This document shows positions 1 through 11,798 of a stretch of DNA of 64,000 nucleotides, piece after piece. Position 1 is the first letter of the stretch. Each line of letters opens with the position of its first letter. The stretch comes from Fragilaria crotonensis (Eukaryota > Bacillariophyta > Fragilariophyceae > Fragilariales > Fragilariaceae), in the NCBI GenBank assembly GCA_022925895.1, contig JAKSYS010000007.1, positions 186,001 to 250,000 on the forward strand. The letters run 5' to 3'. The translations under genes were made by a program, and so were the position numbers. The notes under the pieces were generated by a model. The model ran no database searches, was not told the origin of the DNA, and saw only the letters and a list, made by a program, of their open reading frames with translations.

Positions 1-940
1 AAAATTTTCCATTTGCGTTCGGAAATACTCTGAAGATGCAGCATCAACATTGTTGCCATGCCTCTTGAGTAGCTTTTTGGCTTCCTTCGATAGTGACACG
101 GATGGCGCGCCCTTGTTGACAGACGAACTTCCGCCTCCAAACCCTCGCGCCGCAAAGCAAATCTGAAGGCGAGCTGCCTCCACGGTGTGGATCAAGAATA
201 CTCCGTGTACAACGATGACATAGGCGTAGATATTCATCGAGAGTAGGTAATGACTGAGTGATACGGGTAGGACTCAATTGAAGTTGGGTTGATGCATCAT
301 TGAATGCCGGGGTACTCCGGGCCGGGATAGTGTTTACAGTAATGCTACGTGATGCCCTCGCATGCAATTTCCAATGGGGAGAGGGGACACGTGCTCAGGA
401 CTTACCCTTGTGTGTGAACCCACTGGTATGCCTTGAATGCGTACTCTGTAGTCCTGTGATTCCGAATACATACGAACGGGAAAAGTATGCCAAACGGGAC
501 AAAAATCATTTGGGATAGTGTGAGCACGCGAGGTGACATGTTTCTTGAGATTTCACAATAACGGCTGTCGGAGCTGCACGTGGAATTGTACAGGCTGCGC
601 GACGTACCAATATGGTCCCGGCAAGGCGGCACGGGGGGTCGGTTCCAGAATTCTGACGCGACACAGTACGGCATGAGCTGAGGACCCTCACACGGCGTGC
701 TCCGGCGTTTCGCCATGGATGACGAGAGCAAAACGTCGCATTCCGATTTGCGGACCTTTGTTAGGAACTTTGTTCGATAGGTTTGGGAAACAATCGGAAT
801 TGTACCGCATGATTGACAAAGACTTGCTAAAGAAGGTGGATCCATGTACACCTGGGAGTAGTAGCATAATGACTCTATACAATAAAGCAGATATGTACCT
901 GGTACTTGATATTGCTTCGCTGTCATCTCCATCGACATGG
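1..940. other. Stretch without a recognisable gene
   Basis: Only short overlapping reading frames on both strands, none of which resembles a known protein. No RNA gene or repeat is evident. It is the 3' flank of the desaturase on the minus strand. Confidence 0.5.
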
Positions 941-2396
941 TTACATGGTCGGGCCATACTTCAAGAAATCAACAACGAACTCATCAGAAACGTTCTGAAG
1001 ATGTTGCAAGACTTCATAGGTTCCGACAACCAGGTCGGCCTCGTGGTACTTGACGCCCCATTCTTTGCAGAAGGATTCTACGAGCTTGTGTGCTTTTGGG
1101 AGAGAGTGGCGTGGAAGTGAAGGAACAAGTGGTGATCCACTTGATATTGAAGTCCACCGCAGAACCAATCAACGAAAGCTTGAGGAAAGCCATGACCACC
1201 AGTAATGTTTCTGGTAGTCGTGACTTGTAGCTTCCAGAAATCAGGGCGGGTGACGGCATCGTACGTCTCCATACCGTTGTGACCAAGGCCAAAGACGATT
1301 GCGAGGAACTGACCGCACGAGCAGGTCATAACCATGAAGAGGGTGAACCCGTGGAGGAAAGAAAAGCGACCGAAACCTGAGCAAACCGCAAAGACCCAGA
1401 GATAGTGAAGGGCGATAGCGGTCTTCCAAAACGGGGTATTGCAGACCCTTGATCTTCATTTCCAACGCAGCGTTTTCCGTGACCGCACCGAGCCTGTAAG
1501 CGATCTTGAAAGATTCGTTCAACCAGGACAAACGCGCCAGCAACAGGATTGGGAAGTACAAGGCGGCTTGGTATCGGATGAAGAACTTAACAAGGGCGGA
1601 GTCCTTACCATCAAGTGCAAGTTGACGGTAGGATTGTGCCTGCTTCAAGGACCACGCGAGAAGAGGCATGGTATCAATGTCTGATCACCGTCCTGTGACA
1701 GAGCTGACGAACTGTGAAGGTTAGGAACAGCGTGGTGTCCATTGTGCTTGTTCTTCCACCATTGGACGGAGTATCCCTGCATAAGATTTCCCCAGTAGAT
1801 GCCAGCCAAGTCGCCGTACTTGCGATGACGAAAGATTTGGTGGTGCAAGCAATCATGAGCCAACCAACCATTGCTGGAAGAAGAGACCCATCAATAGAGC
1901 AGCCGCAATGTGAACCGCAGTGGACTCCGAATAGTAAATCATGGCGCAAGAGAGAGCCCACAAACACTGCGTGGATATGAATTTGTAAACATAGAACCAT
2001 TTGTTTGATTTGAACATGCCCATGACAACCATCTTCGCTCTGAGATCGCGGTATCCTTTCTCGAAGTCCAGCTGTCTTTGATCCTGTGAGTGACAGACTC
2101 CGGAATGAGATCACCAATAAGGAACTTCTTCATCATGTTCTGCGATCCGGGAGCATGAAAGCAGCAAAAATGTCCGTCATATCATCTCCAGCATGAGTGT
2201 AGATCACAGCACCACCTGGATGCTCGTGCCAGTTGGAGACATCATAGACCTTATTCATGTAGACAATCCATGCATCTTCAGGAGTGCAATGCTTCTTCAC
2301 TTCCTCCCATGTGTACTTTTCGACAGTTTTGCTCATTTCGCCAGCATCCTTTCCAGATGCCTTTTTGACAACAGCGGAATCACCTCCTTTGCCCAT
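941..2396 (-). CDS. Front-end (delta-6 type) fatty acid desaturase with N-terminal cytochrome b5 domain, frame-interrupted
   Basis: A membrane-bound acyl desaturase of long-chain polyunsaturated fatty acid synthesis, expected in the ER, where the fused cytochrome b5 supplies electrons. Starting at MGKGGDS (2396), the cytochrome b5 haem motif HPGG is followed by the three histidine boxes HDCLHH (about 1858), HNGHH (about 1730) and QYQVDHH (about 1130). The Q in the third box marks front-end desaturases. The end is KYGPTM then TAA at 941. Length (about 485 codons) fits the family, and the protein resembles the Phaeodactylum delta-6 enzyme by my recognition. Six frame changes occur near 2160, 2075, 1878, 1690, 1430 and 1125. 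Four need one restored base (in TTT, AAA, CA and CC contexts); two need a gain of one or loss of two. I see no independent nonsense codon. Either sequence error or very recent loss; front-end class is secure, regioselectivity is inferred. Confidence 0.82.
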
Positions 2397-4730
2397 AATC
2401 GAAGTATATGATGTACAAGTACTGTACTAATGTGATGAATATGAATCTAGGTTGAAACTCGAGACGTGTTGAATCGAGACAGAATTGTGACCTCTTCGGC
2501 CAAATGTTTTAACTCCGCACACACGTTCTCATCGGCCGTTGCCAAGAAAACCAGTCAGCCTTTCTTCCTTTCTACGCAAGATTTTTCAAGATGCCGATGG
2601 ATCCGACGAAGACGTGGCGCATCGACACTGACGACAGAGGCGAACTTGTGAAGCAGGCGCGACGAAAATAACCGTTCTTACTTAAACATCGTAGTTTCTA
2701 CTACGGCGAGGACAGCGCGATTTTTCGACTGCATGGAAAGAGGTCATCTCATTTTCGCACGCCATTACTGCTGACTTGGAACAGCCAAGGCATTGCCATC
2801 ATCAAATCTGGAGGTGGTGTTCACACATCTTCAGGGTTTCAGCAGACAAACAGGCAAATGAAAGTTTGAATTTTTCGACGCGTGGAAGGTGAAATCCTAG
2901 GATGACGCACCGTGTTATCAGGTACTCCGAGTACCTGAGTACACAGTACCAGGGGTACCGTACAAGTAGACCACACTCCGAGTAACAGACGCTGGCACGA
3001 TACTCGAGTACACGGTTCCTACACTGCGTTTCCCATACGACATCCTTCATTTTTTAACGGTACAGTACTCCAGTACAAGTACATGCAGTGCTCTATTTAG
3101 CAGAGTACGGAGTACAAATGTACTACCCCGCAAGAACTGTTTGTACGGTAGTAAAGGGACAGTATGCAAGTGAAGATTACGCAAACAGGTGCAAGTAACA
3201 GTGCACTGTTCTCTAACCGCAACACAGCGAAATTCTTATCTTGCAGTTCGCAGGTGCGTCATTTCGAATGCCAGTGCATCCGAGTACCTGGTAATCTGGT
3301 AACGCAAGATGCACCATGCACAGTAATTTGTACGGCCTCCTCGAGTACCATGGTGTTGTAAGTTGAGGCGGCTCAAAGCCTGTTCATACTTGTGAACCAC
3401 AAACCACAAAGTTTGCCCATGATGATCTTCCTGTCTTCCTACCGAGTCCTTGACTTGGGATCAATCTCGCACTATTACTGATGAAGAGCAATCTACCGTA
3501 AAGATTGGCGATGACTTGTTGTTGCTGGTAATGACGACGTCCGTAATGCGAATCTACTTGATTGGCAAATGCCAAGTTTTTGTTCGAAATTCGAATCATG
3601 TTCCGAATCATGTCAACAAATGGGAACTCCAGGATTTCGGGCCAGATACCTTAGTATTGGATACGAATGAGGTCAGTTCATAATATTTCAAACGCACTCT
3701 GCTACAATCAGAAGCTTCAAGCCACAACACAACAAGAAAATCATGTTTGCAAGAAACGCCATCATCAAGACTTCAAGTCCCCTCAGGTCCGTCATCGTGG
3801 AGTGTCCACTCGCCTCCATCAAGGCACACATGCCCATCATTGACTCTCGGCGGTCGCTGTTGCTGCAGTCGTCTTGGCACCGACTCGTAATTTCGATGAT
3901 CTTGACTGTCAGAGCTATGTTTTTAATGAACTGGATGATCCCGACCACCCTTTCCATTACTACCCCCACGCCACTGCAAATGCTGATGAGCACGTGGGAT
4001 AGGAAGCTATCGGGTCGGCTCCCGAGATTTCAATCACTACTTGTGGATTACTTCATTCGGTGAGTGCAATACATTTCGCTTGTTTTGATGTTTCAATCAA
4101 ACTCGACTATCTGGCATGAACTCGAATTTTCGGAGCGCGCGTTGACACCCATGCCATTCGAAAATCGCCTTGACAAAGCAATGCCACACGGAAAATGGAA
4201 ATCCTAGGAGGATGCATGATTTTGCACACGTTCATTCATCCTTTCGTGAGAGCCGACATCTCATTTATTTCTAACCCATGTCGTTGATCGCGTATTCAGG
4301 TCCCTTCGTCACTGGATAATGCACGCAAATCACATAGGTCCAACGAAGAACACAGACAAAAGGTATGTTACATCACGTGATATTTTCTTCTTGAATGCGC
4401 ACGCAGTGCATCCCATGCTGTGTCGAGCGGCCGCGAGGCTGCTCTTGTTAGGTTACACAGGAGCACAAACAGCATGCTAAATTGATTTGACTTTCTTTTC
4501 GAGAAGGCTTTGGATAACTCACTTGAAAGCATTCTTTACGGAAGGTTGACATCCTTCGTTCACATTATCACTCACTATTTTTTTTCTTCTTTCCAACGCG
4601 AAAGGCTGACACCAAACATCTATCTATATTTATATTGAACATAATGCAACCATTGAGTCTCTCAGTTTCAAATTAGGGACTAATGGTGATAGTAAAACAA
4701 AATTCCTTGCTTTCACATTATACTATTTCC
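2397..4730. other. Intergenic DNA rich in short GTAC/TACTC palindromes
   Basis: No convincing gene in 2.3 kb. Between about 2920 and 3130 there is a dense cluster of interleaved GTAC, GTACTC and GAGTAC motifs (for example TACTCCGAGTACC and CAGTACTCCAGTAC), which recurs in other intergenic regions of the window. A short open frame after 3840 (about 45 codons, ending near 4001 with FNELDDPDHPF) begins with a hydrophobic Ala/Val stretch, but has no clear start or homology and is not called as a gene. Confidence 0.5.
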
Positions 4731-5637
4731 CTACAATTTTGAGACACCCTCCAACACAGCATCTCTGTGAGGAGCACTGACGGCATCATGTCCATAGTAC
4801 ACATCGCAGAGGGCCCTGGTGAAGACCACCGACTGGATTCTTCCAACTCCTCCCAATGCATTCTTGTAAAGCAGCGTATCACCGCGAATGGTCAACTCCA
4901 TCTCTGCTCCCTGCACCAAGTCCACACTGGGATTTAACTTGGCAAACTCCTCCAACCTAAATGACGGCACACGCATTGTTATCATTAATGTTGTTGACCC
5001 ATAAGTCAGCATTTCAAACATTTGTGGCAAACATACACTCCCAAACAAATTGAAGTATCCACTTACGTGTGCAAGTCTTCTCCATTCATGCGTGGCTTCA
5101 AGCTTTCGCTCAAGGCATCCGTAAATTTCTGAATCGACAAGCCACGGGCCATGACAATTCGAATGGTCCTTGGATACATGGGGTCCAACAGGGCCTTCTG
5201 AATAACGTCTTTTGGTTGTCCTTTGATTCCGACATGGCCAAGGGATCCAAATAGGTACCAACAGCGTAAACCTTGACGAAACCATACTTGATACGAACTC
5301 CAGTTCCAGCCAATGTGAAACCATTGCATTGTTTTGGAAAAAGAATGCCAGTGGCCTTTTCTTTCGTGGCTCCAAGTAAGATAACATCGCCTGATGTTGG
5401 AAGAGCATCCAGCTTGCTAGACTTGGGGGTCAGTCCCAAGGTAGTAGTACTCGCAATCACAGCAAACGTCGCGAACCAGAGGGATTGATAATGATTTGCA
5501 TTCCACCCACGTTGGATCCGCACAACGACGCTGTTGTTGTTGGAGAGACCACCCGCCTCCTGTGAGGCAAGGCGACGCTGCGCCGCAACGACAATGCCGT
5601 AGTTGCGACGAAGAAAGAGACGAGCAGATGTAAGCAT
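4731..5637 (-). CDS. Chalcone-isomerase-like domain protein with N-terminal targeting and membrane segment
   Basis: Begins with an Arg-rich, acid-poor N-terminus (MLTSARLFLRRNYGIVV), like a mitochondrial presequence, then one hydrophobic segment (SLWFATFAVIASTTTLGL). A chalcone-isomerase-fold region follows: GILFPKQCNGFTLAGTGVR, then YPRTIRIVMARGLS and FTDALSESLKPR. Such CHI-like proteins in algae bind fatty acids or act in stress rather than flavonoid synthesis. An intron is placed at 5066..4957 (GTAAGT donor, TTTAG acceptor, 110 bases), phase-consistent across the join. Exon 1 shifts frame at about 5240; one added A in GGAATC (to GGAAATC) restores MSEIKGQPKDVIQ. The last exon ends VLEGVSKL at 4731. 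Fold assignment is by motif recognition; the exact biochemical role is unknown. Confidence 0.65.
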
Positions 5638-6349
5638 GGTGGATAGTTGTTGTGTAGGAAACGTCGTTCGAGAGCTTCTGGGTTTGATGTGAATGTATCA
5701 AGTGTGTGAAGCGTGATGGAAACGAAACGATCCAAGATAGGAAGATAGGCCACGAGGGGGGGATCCGTTTCATCACAGATGAAGTCCTGCGTCGAGGATT
5801 TTCTTGACACCAGTTCGAAAGATATAGCTGTGACGAATCAAAAAAGGTTCCGAATCCAATTGGAAATTGGAACTGGCACTGGATTACCAGACCGGTATGT
5901 ACTAAAAAACGAAGCTGAGACTGTTGTCCAGTCTGTCCAGTGTCCAGAATCCAGACTCCACACTCCACACGCAATTCACCATCGTTTAGACGGTACTGTA
6001 GTACCTATCATACTAGTACTACTATACCAGTACCTTGGACTGTGCCCGTACAAGCGACAACACTGAAGATATAGAATGAAGATCTCGACTCGATGATCCT
6101 ATTGCCTGCACACGTATCGACACATCGACGCTATGCATATAATGGAGAGAGTGAGCGAGAGATAACTATTTCGGGATGGTCCAGGTTCTGATGTAGTGGG
6201 AAGCAGTGCGTGGCGAACCAATTTGTGTATCCTTAAGGCCTGTACCACGTACTGAACTAGCTACCCGTAGACCGTCTAACATAGATCGCATAGTATGCAA
6301 TATACAACGCTAACCTAAACGTCTAATACTTGTACATGATACACCCCCC
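5638..6349. other. Intergenic region, no gene seen
   Basis: About 0.7 kb between two minus-strand genes. It contains TAGTACTACT and CCAGTACC-type short palindromes near 6000-6040 and no recognisable RNA or protein gene. Confidence 0.5.
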
Positions 6350-8520
6350 TTATTCGATGCCGTCCAAGAGATTGCCGAACTTCTTCCTGTCGAGTTTCTT
6401 CGCAATGGCCAGTCGATCACGAGCATACCACTCATCTTGGTCCATGAAACGACTATACGACCCTTCATCTTGAGTTACATCAGCTCGGAGGCTGGCGTAG
6501 AACTCTGCTTCTGTTTCCCACAGTGCAGCAGCATCATCATTGCCAACCTCCTTTGCTTCATTTGCCAACTCCAGGACTGCCTGTCTCCGACTCTTTTGGT
6601 CTTTTAGTTCTCGAACGGTATCAAAATCTTGTCGTCGCTCCGCGTCGCGAATCAGGAACTGTCGACGGACAGATTCATCAATCAGTGGTAGCAACAGAAC
6701 ATCTAGCGGACCAGGGCCTTTTCCATTTGATTCATTAGTGTTCGCACCAGCTCTGAGCACACGTGGTCGCGGGAGTTTGCCATCAAAGTTGCTTAATGTC
6801 ATTAGCGTCCGAGCCTTGTCCGAGTCGGAAAGGGAATCGTACTCATCGAGAGAGCGAACAGGATTGTCAGTAGGAAAAAGTGGCGATCGTGTTTGGGAAG
6901 AGTCTGAGGATCGCGGCTCGAAGAGCGAATCGAAGAGGGAGGTGGTGGTCCTTGGGATTCGAAGCGGTGAAGGCTCCTGCGATTGCGACTGGTTTCGAGC
7001 TTGCCCTTCAACGAGGAGTGCCAGGTCTTGATCTGGTTTCCATCGACGAAGAGTGTCCATAACATTTTCACTTTGAACTTGTGGCAATGGTGTCGCTGTG
7101 AGGCTCGCGCCGTTCCAGATATCTCGTTCAATTTGGAGTGGCACCTTGGAGGCCAATGCCATTCCAATCGCTTCATCTACGCTGCATTCCACCAAGACGG
7201 TGTTGCCACCAGAAATACCAGTATTACCGTAGTCAACAGAGTCGTCGTTGACTGAAACTTCTTCACCTGCAATCTTCGTCGTCGTTTTCGCTGTCATTCT
7301 CCGAATAATAATGGCTCCGCCCACAGCAAGAGTGCCCTCGAGAAGACTCGTGTTTTCCAAGAGTGCCCCAATGACCTGCGCCTTGCATTGATCTTCAAGA
7401 ATCTCGTTCATCAGGCCAAAGGGACTGGAGAACGGCAAGATTCCTGTCTCAATATCCTGAACTGAATCCAGCATAGGGGCATATCCCATCGCACCACGAT
7501 AGGGAGCCGAATTTGCATTTTGATTTGTTGTTGATTCAGCTATGCGATCAAGAATGGAAGCGAGGGCAGATGTGGAGGTAGATTGTCGATTTTCAAGAGC
7601 CTGCAATGTCGTTTCTGCTGTCTGCAACTGATTCAGCAAATCTGATCGTTTTTCTTCCCATTTTGCTACATCGTCTGGAAAATTCTGCCTTGCAATGGCC
7701 AATTCGTAATCCACTTCAGCCATGTCCTCTGTAAGTTCTCTGATTTGCAACTCGAGAATTCGTTTTGCCAAAATGGTACCGCCATCGCCTGAATAGGCAC
7801 TGCTATCTTGCTGCAACGAATACTTGAGTCGGAGCGCTAGATTGCCAATGCTGACGCTCCGCCCCTTCCAATCTTTGCCTCCAAATCTAGCAAACGCATC
7901 TCGCTTCCCCAAATGATATTTGGGTGCAATGTCATTCCCAGCTGCATCTCGATTTCGTAATTGTGGATCAACCGTCCATAACGACCAGGGAATATTATCA
8001 AAGAGTGACCCATCGCGATTGACAAGTAAGGGATTAAGTGTCAACAAGAGTGACTTTGATAGTGGTTTGTCTTGGACTGCAAATGACACTAGCTTGAGTT
8101 GTTGATCGTAATCGGAATCATGACACAGGGTATGGCAGCGGCAGTTCGTGCAGCATCAATGACATCCACTCCAGTCACTGACAGCATGAGGCATGGAACA
8201 GTCTTGTTTTCAGTCGTGACAAGTTGAGACTGACCGACCAAGAACACTTCCAAGAGAGAATCCTTGGGCTTTACGAGCGCATCAATTAAATCAAGGTTCG
8301 TTCGCGCCCGTTGAAAGTCTTGCCATTCTTCAAAGACAGATGATGACGAAAGTGAAAGCTGCGACGAACTGGAACCCACAAGTGTCATTGTGTGTGTTCG
8401 GATGGATAACGGCAATGGTGTGTGAATAAATGCACTGGTGCTAATGGCGGTGGACGCAATGGCACACATTAACGCTAGTAGGAGGGTTGAATCCAATCTG
8501 TAATTAGAATTCCAAACCAT
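6350..8520 (-). CDS. Predicted plastid-targeted protein of unknown function
   Basis: The chosen ATG (8520) places a signal peptide directly at the N-terminus (hydrophobic LLLALMCAIASTAIS) followed by TSAFIHTP, which resembles the diatom ASAF plastid-targeting junction, so import into the complex plastid is likely. An earlier in-frame ATG at 8577 would bury the signal peptide. The mature protein is about 700 residues. It contains a probable coiled coil around EKRSDLLNQLQTAETTLQAL and a C-terminal charged helix RRQFLIRDAERRQDFDTVR that weakly resembles a UVR-type helical hairpin. I recognise no catalytic motif. The frame breaks once near 8110; one extra T in GATTACG joins the 162-codon 5' part and the 579-codon 3' part without a stop. 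Confidence 0.6.
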
Positions 8521-8577
8521 GATTGCTTGCTTGTCCTTGCTTGCTCGCTCGCTTATACTGAAAGTTGAAGGGTGCAA

Positions 8578-8817
8578 AGGTTGACCATAAACATGTAGAG
8601 AGAAGGGAAGAGAAGAGTGACAGTAGTATGTGCATGAACTGTTACCTTACCCTTGTGAACTGAACACTAATGTGCTTATGTGACTCGTTCTCCCGAGGTT
8701 CACAAGAGGGAATGTGAGAAGAGTGAGGACGTGCAAAGTGCAAAGATCGAAACTGAACCATTCTACTGGCACTGTGCTACTATAGATGTATTCATACTAC
8801 TAGTTTGGTACAGGTTT
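8578..8817. promoter_or_regulatory. Presumed promoter region of the plastid-protein gene
   Basis: The 240 bases between the minus-strand gene start and the foldback element. No TATA-like or initiator signal is certain. The adjoining element carries paired TGACGTCA sites and would sit just upstream of this promoter. Confidence 0.3.
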
Positions 8818-9546
8818 CGATTAGAATGCAAGGAAATGACGTCAAGCATGACGTCACAATACTGACCCTTTACGTGCTACCTACGGTGATACAGTACTCC
8901 AGTAAGACAGTAACATATGGAGAGCATGCTGAGGCCCGTTCCTATCGAAAAAATCTTCATCCAAAATCCCACCTTCATCGACGGAATTCTGAAAACAGAA
9001 TTCCGTGACACAACGATGAAGATTTCTTGCTTCCTATCGAATTTTTGCAAATTCATATCTTCATCGCTTCGTTTGTCAACGTCATAAAAATCCTCGATCA
9101 CATCATGCACACTCGCTGTCTTTTGCAACGGCACTGCTGTTGTGCTCCAATGGAATGAGCTACCAATCAGACCACTGCGACCGCTGACTTGAGGTTGTTG
9201 CATTCTTCATCTTCCTCCGGTACCTTCTCGTCTCGCTTGCCATGACGGAGCGAAGGAGGACAAACCTGCTTTTAGGACTGCGATGAAATCTTCCTCCTCC
9301 ACTAGCTATCGCCATGACCTTGTACACGTGTAATGTTGTCAAAGATGAAGGTATGAAGGTGCAGTTTTGACACATAACCTTCATCCTCGACCCCCAGGAT
9401 GATCGACGGATGAAGGAATCTCCGGGTTCCAAAACTGCGACATTTGCTGACGTGTCGGATGAAATTCCCTAAAATGGATGAAGATTTTTTTGATAGGAAC
9501 CACCCTGATTGGTACGGCCTGACGTCATTTCCTTGCATTCTAATCG
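8818..9546. mobile_element. Foldback / MITE-like non-autonomous DNA element
   Basis: A 27-base perfect terminal inverted repeat lies at 8818..8844 and 9520..9546 (outer bases CGATTAGAATGC, inner end ATGACGTCA), with a weaker match extending about 8 bases outwards. A second inverted pair lies inside (8938..8962 and 9476..9500, sharing GTTCCTATC and AAATCTTCATCC). Total length is 729 bases. The interior is full of short GATGAAG/CTTCATC repeats and has no transposase. I see no clear target-site duplication, so the superfamily is undetermined. Confidence 0.75.
8837..8856. promoter_or_regulatory. Paired TGACGTCA (CRE-like) palindromes
   Basis: Two perfect TGACGTCA palindromes at 8837..8844 and 8849..8856, four bases apart; a third copy is at 9520..9527 in the opposite end of the element. 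TGACGTCA is the bZIP/CRE consensus, and TGACGT-type sites mediate CO2/cAMP control of carbonic anhydrase promoters in Phaeodactylum. A role here is inference. Confidence 0.4.
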
Positions 9547-9850
9547 GATCTGGAGTAGACATCTACTGGAGTAGTAGTGTAGTTGAGCAAAAGTGTTAAA
9601 AGATCTTGTGCAACGAGATGTCAAATTTACTTTTTCTTAGGATGTTTATGTTGCGGTTTGACTCAACGTGTACTCGGAGTAGATCGTTATCTCTTCTGTT
9701 GCGAGCAAGTTAGACAATCTCCCGGTCGTGCGACAGTATTCTCTTCTGGTGACAAGCAAACAGAATAAATCTTGAACTCCCTCCGAGGAGCAGAATGTCC
9801 GCACAGATCTATGCACTTGCCGTAAGGCCACAAATGCACAAAAAGCAACA

Positions 9851-11255
9851 ATGATGGATGCTGCTCTTGAAATGCCACCCCCCTTGCAGGTGTTTGATGA
9901 CCCTCGCAATGACCCAGACAGCTTTCCCAAAGTTGATGACTTCATGCGAGCATTGCAGGATCCTGGGGAAACATCAAGGCCGAAGAAGCATGGTACCAAG
10001 TCAGGTGGTGGTGACACTGCTATTGGTAGTATGGCCATCACCACAAGCAGCGACGCAGTGATTGTGTATCCAAAGCTGATGAAAGCGTGGGACACACCAG
10101 CAAGCCAAGTTTAGTCATTTCGGAATACCAAAGCACCCAACTGATTGCAAGAAGCAACTCACTCATGCCTGCGTCGTACGTATTCGGAAGAATAGAAACA
10201 AGGCTTCTGTACCTGACAAGTTCCGAAAGTATGCTCATGAAGGCTCTGACACATTGTTTGTAATCAATCTCGATTAAGGCAATGGTGGCTTTATCATTCC
10301 ACTTTTGGCGTGCCTTGACCATTGGCGAAGCCAGAAGAAGAAGGACATTGAAAGTTGCAACCCTAAGATGCATGCCGGGTTGCAGCCAGCATCCTCCTCT
10401 TACCAGAGTTTTGCGAGTCTGTTGCAAGAATTATGTCCGAGAGAAAAGATCGCGCCATGCTGGACCAAGCATCGTGTCCTGTGTCTGCATTCTACAAGGT
10501 TGCAGCAGACAAGTTCAAGGACACATCATTCATAGCCCAGGTTCCCGACAAGTTGTCATTGATAGATGGTCACGAGACCATTGACCCCAACGATAAAGAT
10601 TGAATCATGCTAACTGGCCGTGATGGAGCATGGTTCAAGGGGGCATCTTGGGAATTGTACCTTTGTCCAAAGTACAGGAAGACTTTGGCACAATGGTGGT
10701 CCGACACGGGTGGTGGTGGTGGCGAAGTTTGAGAACTTTTAGAACTACTGCCCGATTCGCGAGAAATGGCTGGCTTGCCTACGTCTAAATGCTAGATGTC
10801 GAGGCATCTCTTCTTCTTGCGTCCAATGCAAGCTTGGCGGTTCCCAAGGAACTGCTATATGAATCGGGGTCCCAACAACCAACAGCCCATCATGGTATTA
10901 CTACTAGAAACAATACAACTCAAAAACTCAATGGTGCGGCGATGATTCAAGCAACAGAGAATGCAGCCTGAATATCAATAGAGTTGCCGATCTCATGGCT
11001 ACATTGGTGGAGAAAAGAGCAAGTACTTCCAACACTGTCATGATGGCACCAGCAACGATATCATCAAGTCCTCCTTGTATCCCCAAGAAGTGCAGTTTGG
11101 TGGAATGTCTTGATGACGTTCGCAGGCTTCGCGAGCATGAGAAGCAGATGATGGACGATGTTGGCGTTAGCCCGAATACAAAGCAGATGATCCTCAACAA
11201 AATTCAGGAAGAAAAGAAGAAAGTCATCACCAATGCTGCAAACAATGGTGCTTAG
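9851..11255 (+). pseudogene. Decayed plus-strand coding region of unknown function, probably transposon-associated
   Basis: Successive open pieces in different frames read as one broken gene. The first (9851..10114) starts MMDAALEMPPPLQVF. A start-less piece follows (about 10085..10276) with FGIPKHPTDCKKQLTHACVV. Another spans about 10455..10602 (DQASCPVSAFYKVAADKF ... DPNDKD). A further one spans 10605..10730 (GRDGAWFKGASWELYLCPKY), and the C-terminal piece 10995..11255 holds a charged helix (DDVRRLREHEKQMMDDV ... NKIQEEKKKV). It contains frameshifts and stops. It lies beside a Harbinger-type transposase on the opposite strand and may be that element's second gene, or a captured sequence. 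I recognise no domain. Confidence 0.45.
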
Positions 11256-11505
11256 ATGTTAGGATGAATAATTGCGTGCAATAACGAAGTAAGCACGTAA
11301 TCCTTGTAGTAACAACGCTACAAAGTATAATATTCTTTTTAGCTAGTATTTATTGCTGCAAAGGATGGAGCTTAGACGTTAGGCAGTGAATGACGATGCT
11401 TCGTAGATATTAGGAGGAATAATTGAGAGCAATAACAATGAATCGAGTGCAATAACAAATTCCTCAAGTAATACTCTAGTAGTAAATCTACGAAGTGAAA
11501 TATAC
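11248..11505. repeat. Degenerate direct repeat of about 100 bases
   Basis: 11248..11335 and about 11385..11505 share ordered blocks: GCTTAGATGTTAGG/GCTTCGTAGATATTAGG, AATAATTG, GCAATAAC, GTAGTAA and GAAGT..ATAT. This looks like an old tandem duplication inside the decayed transposon region. Confidence 0.45.
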
Positions 11506-11798
11506 TTGTCCGTATGCATTGTATTCCATTGTTGTTCGTTGCATTGGCCTGCTTCTTCCACTACCATACAACTCATCAGTTAGCTGGTCACGTAGTTCCT
11601 TTCCCTTGCTTGCTGGCTTGTTGCCATTGACGCATTTGGCCTCCGGCCAGGATGAGGCTCATTGTTGTCAGTTGCCACTGCAGATGGTGCCTCACTCGAC
11701 ATGACAGCACGCTCATCTACTAGTTCATGGAGGGAGAAGTTGCGAAAGTAATCTGCATCTTCAGAATTAAAACCAAGATCGGATTCTCGTTCGTCAAC

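Noticed and set aside
719-1120. A 133-codon plus-strand open frame
   Set aside because: It is antisense to the conserved C-terminal part of the desaturase, has no homology and is explained as a shadow frame.
3743-4063. A 106-codon plus-strand frame
   Set aside because: No homology, no coding-like composition and a comparable frame on the opposite strand.
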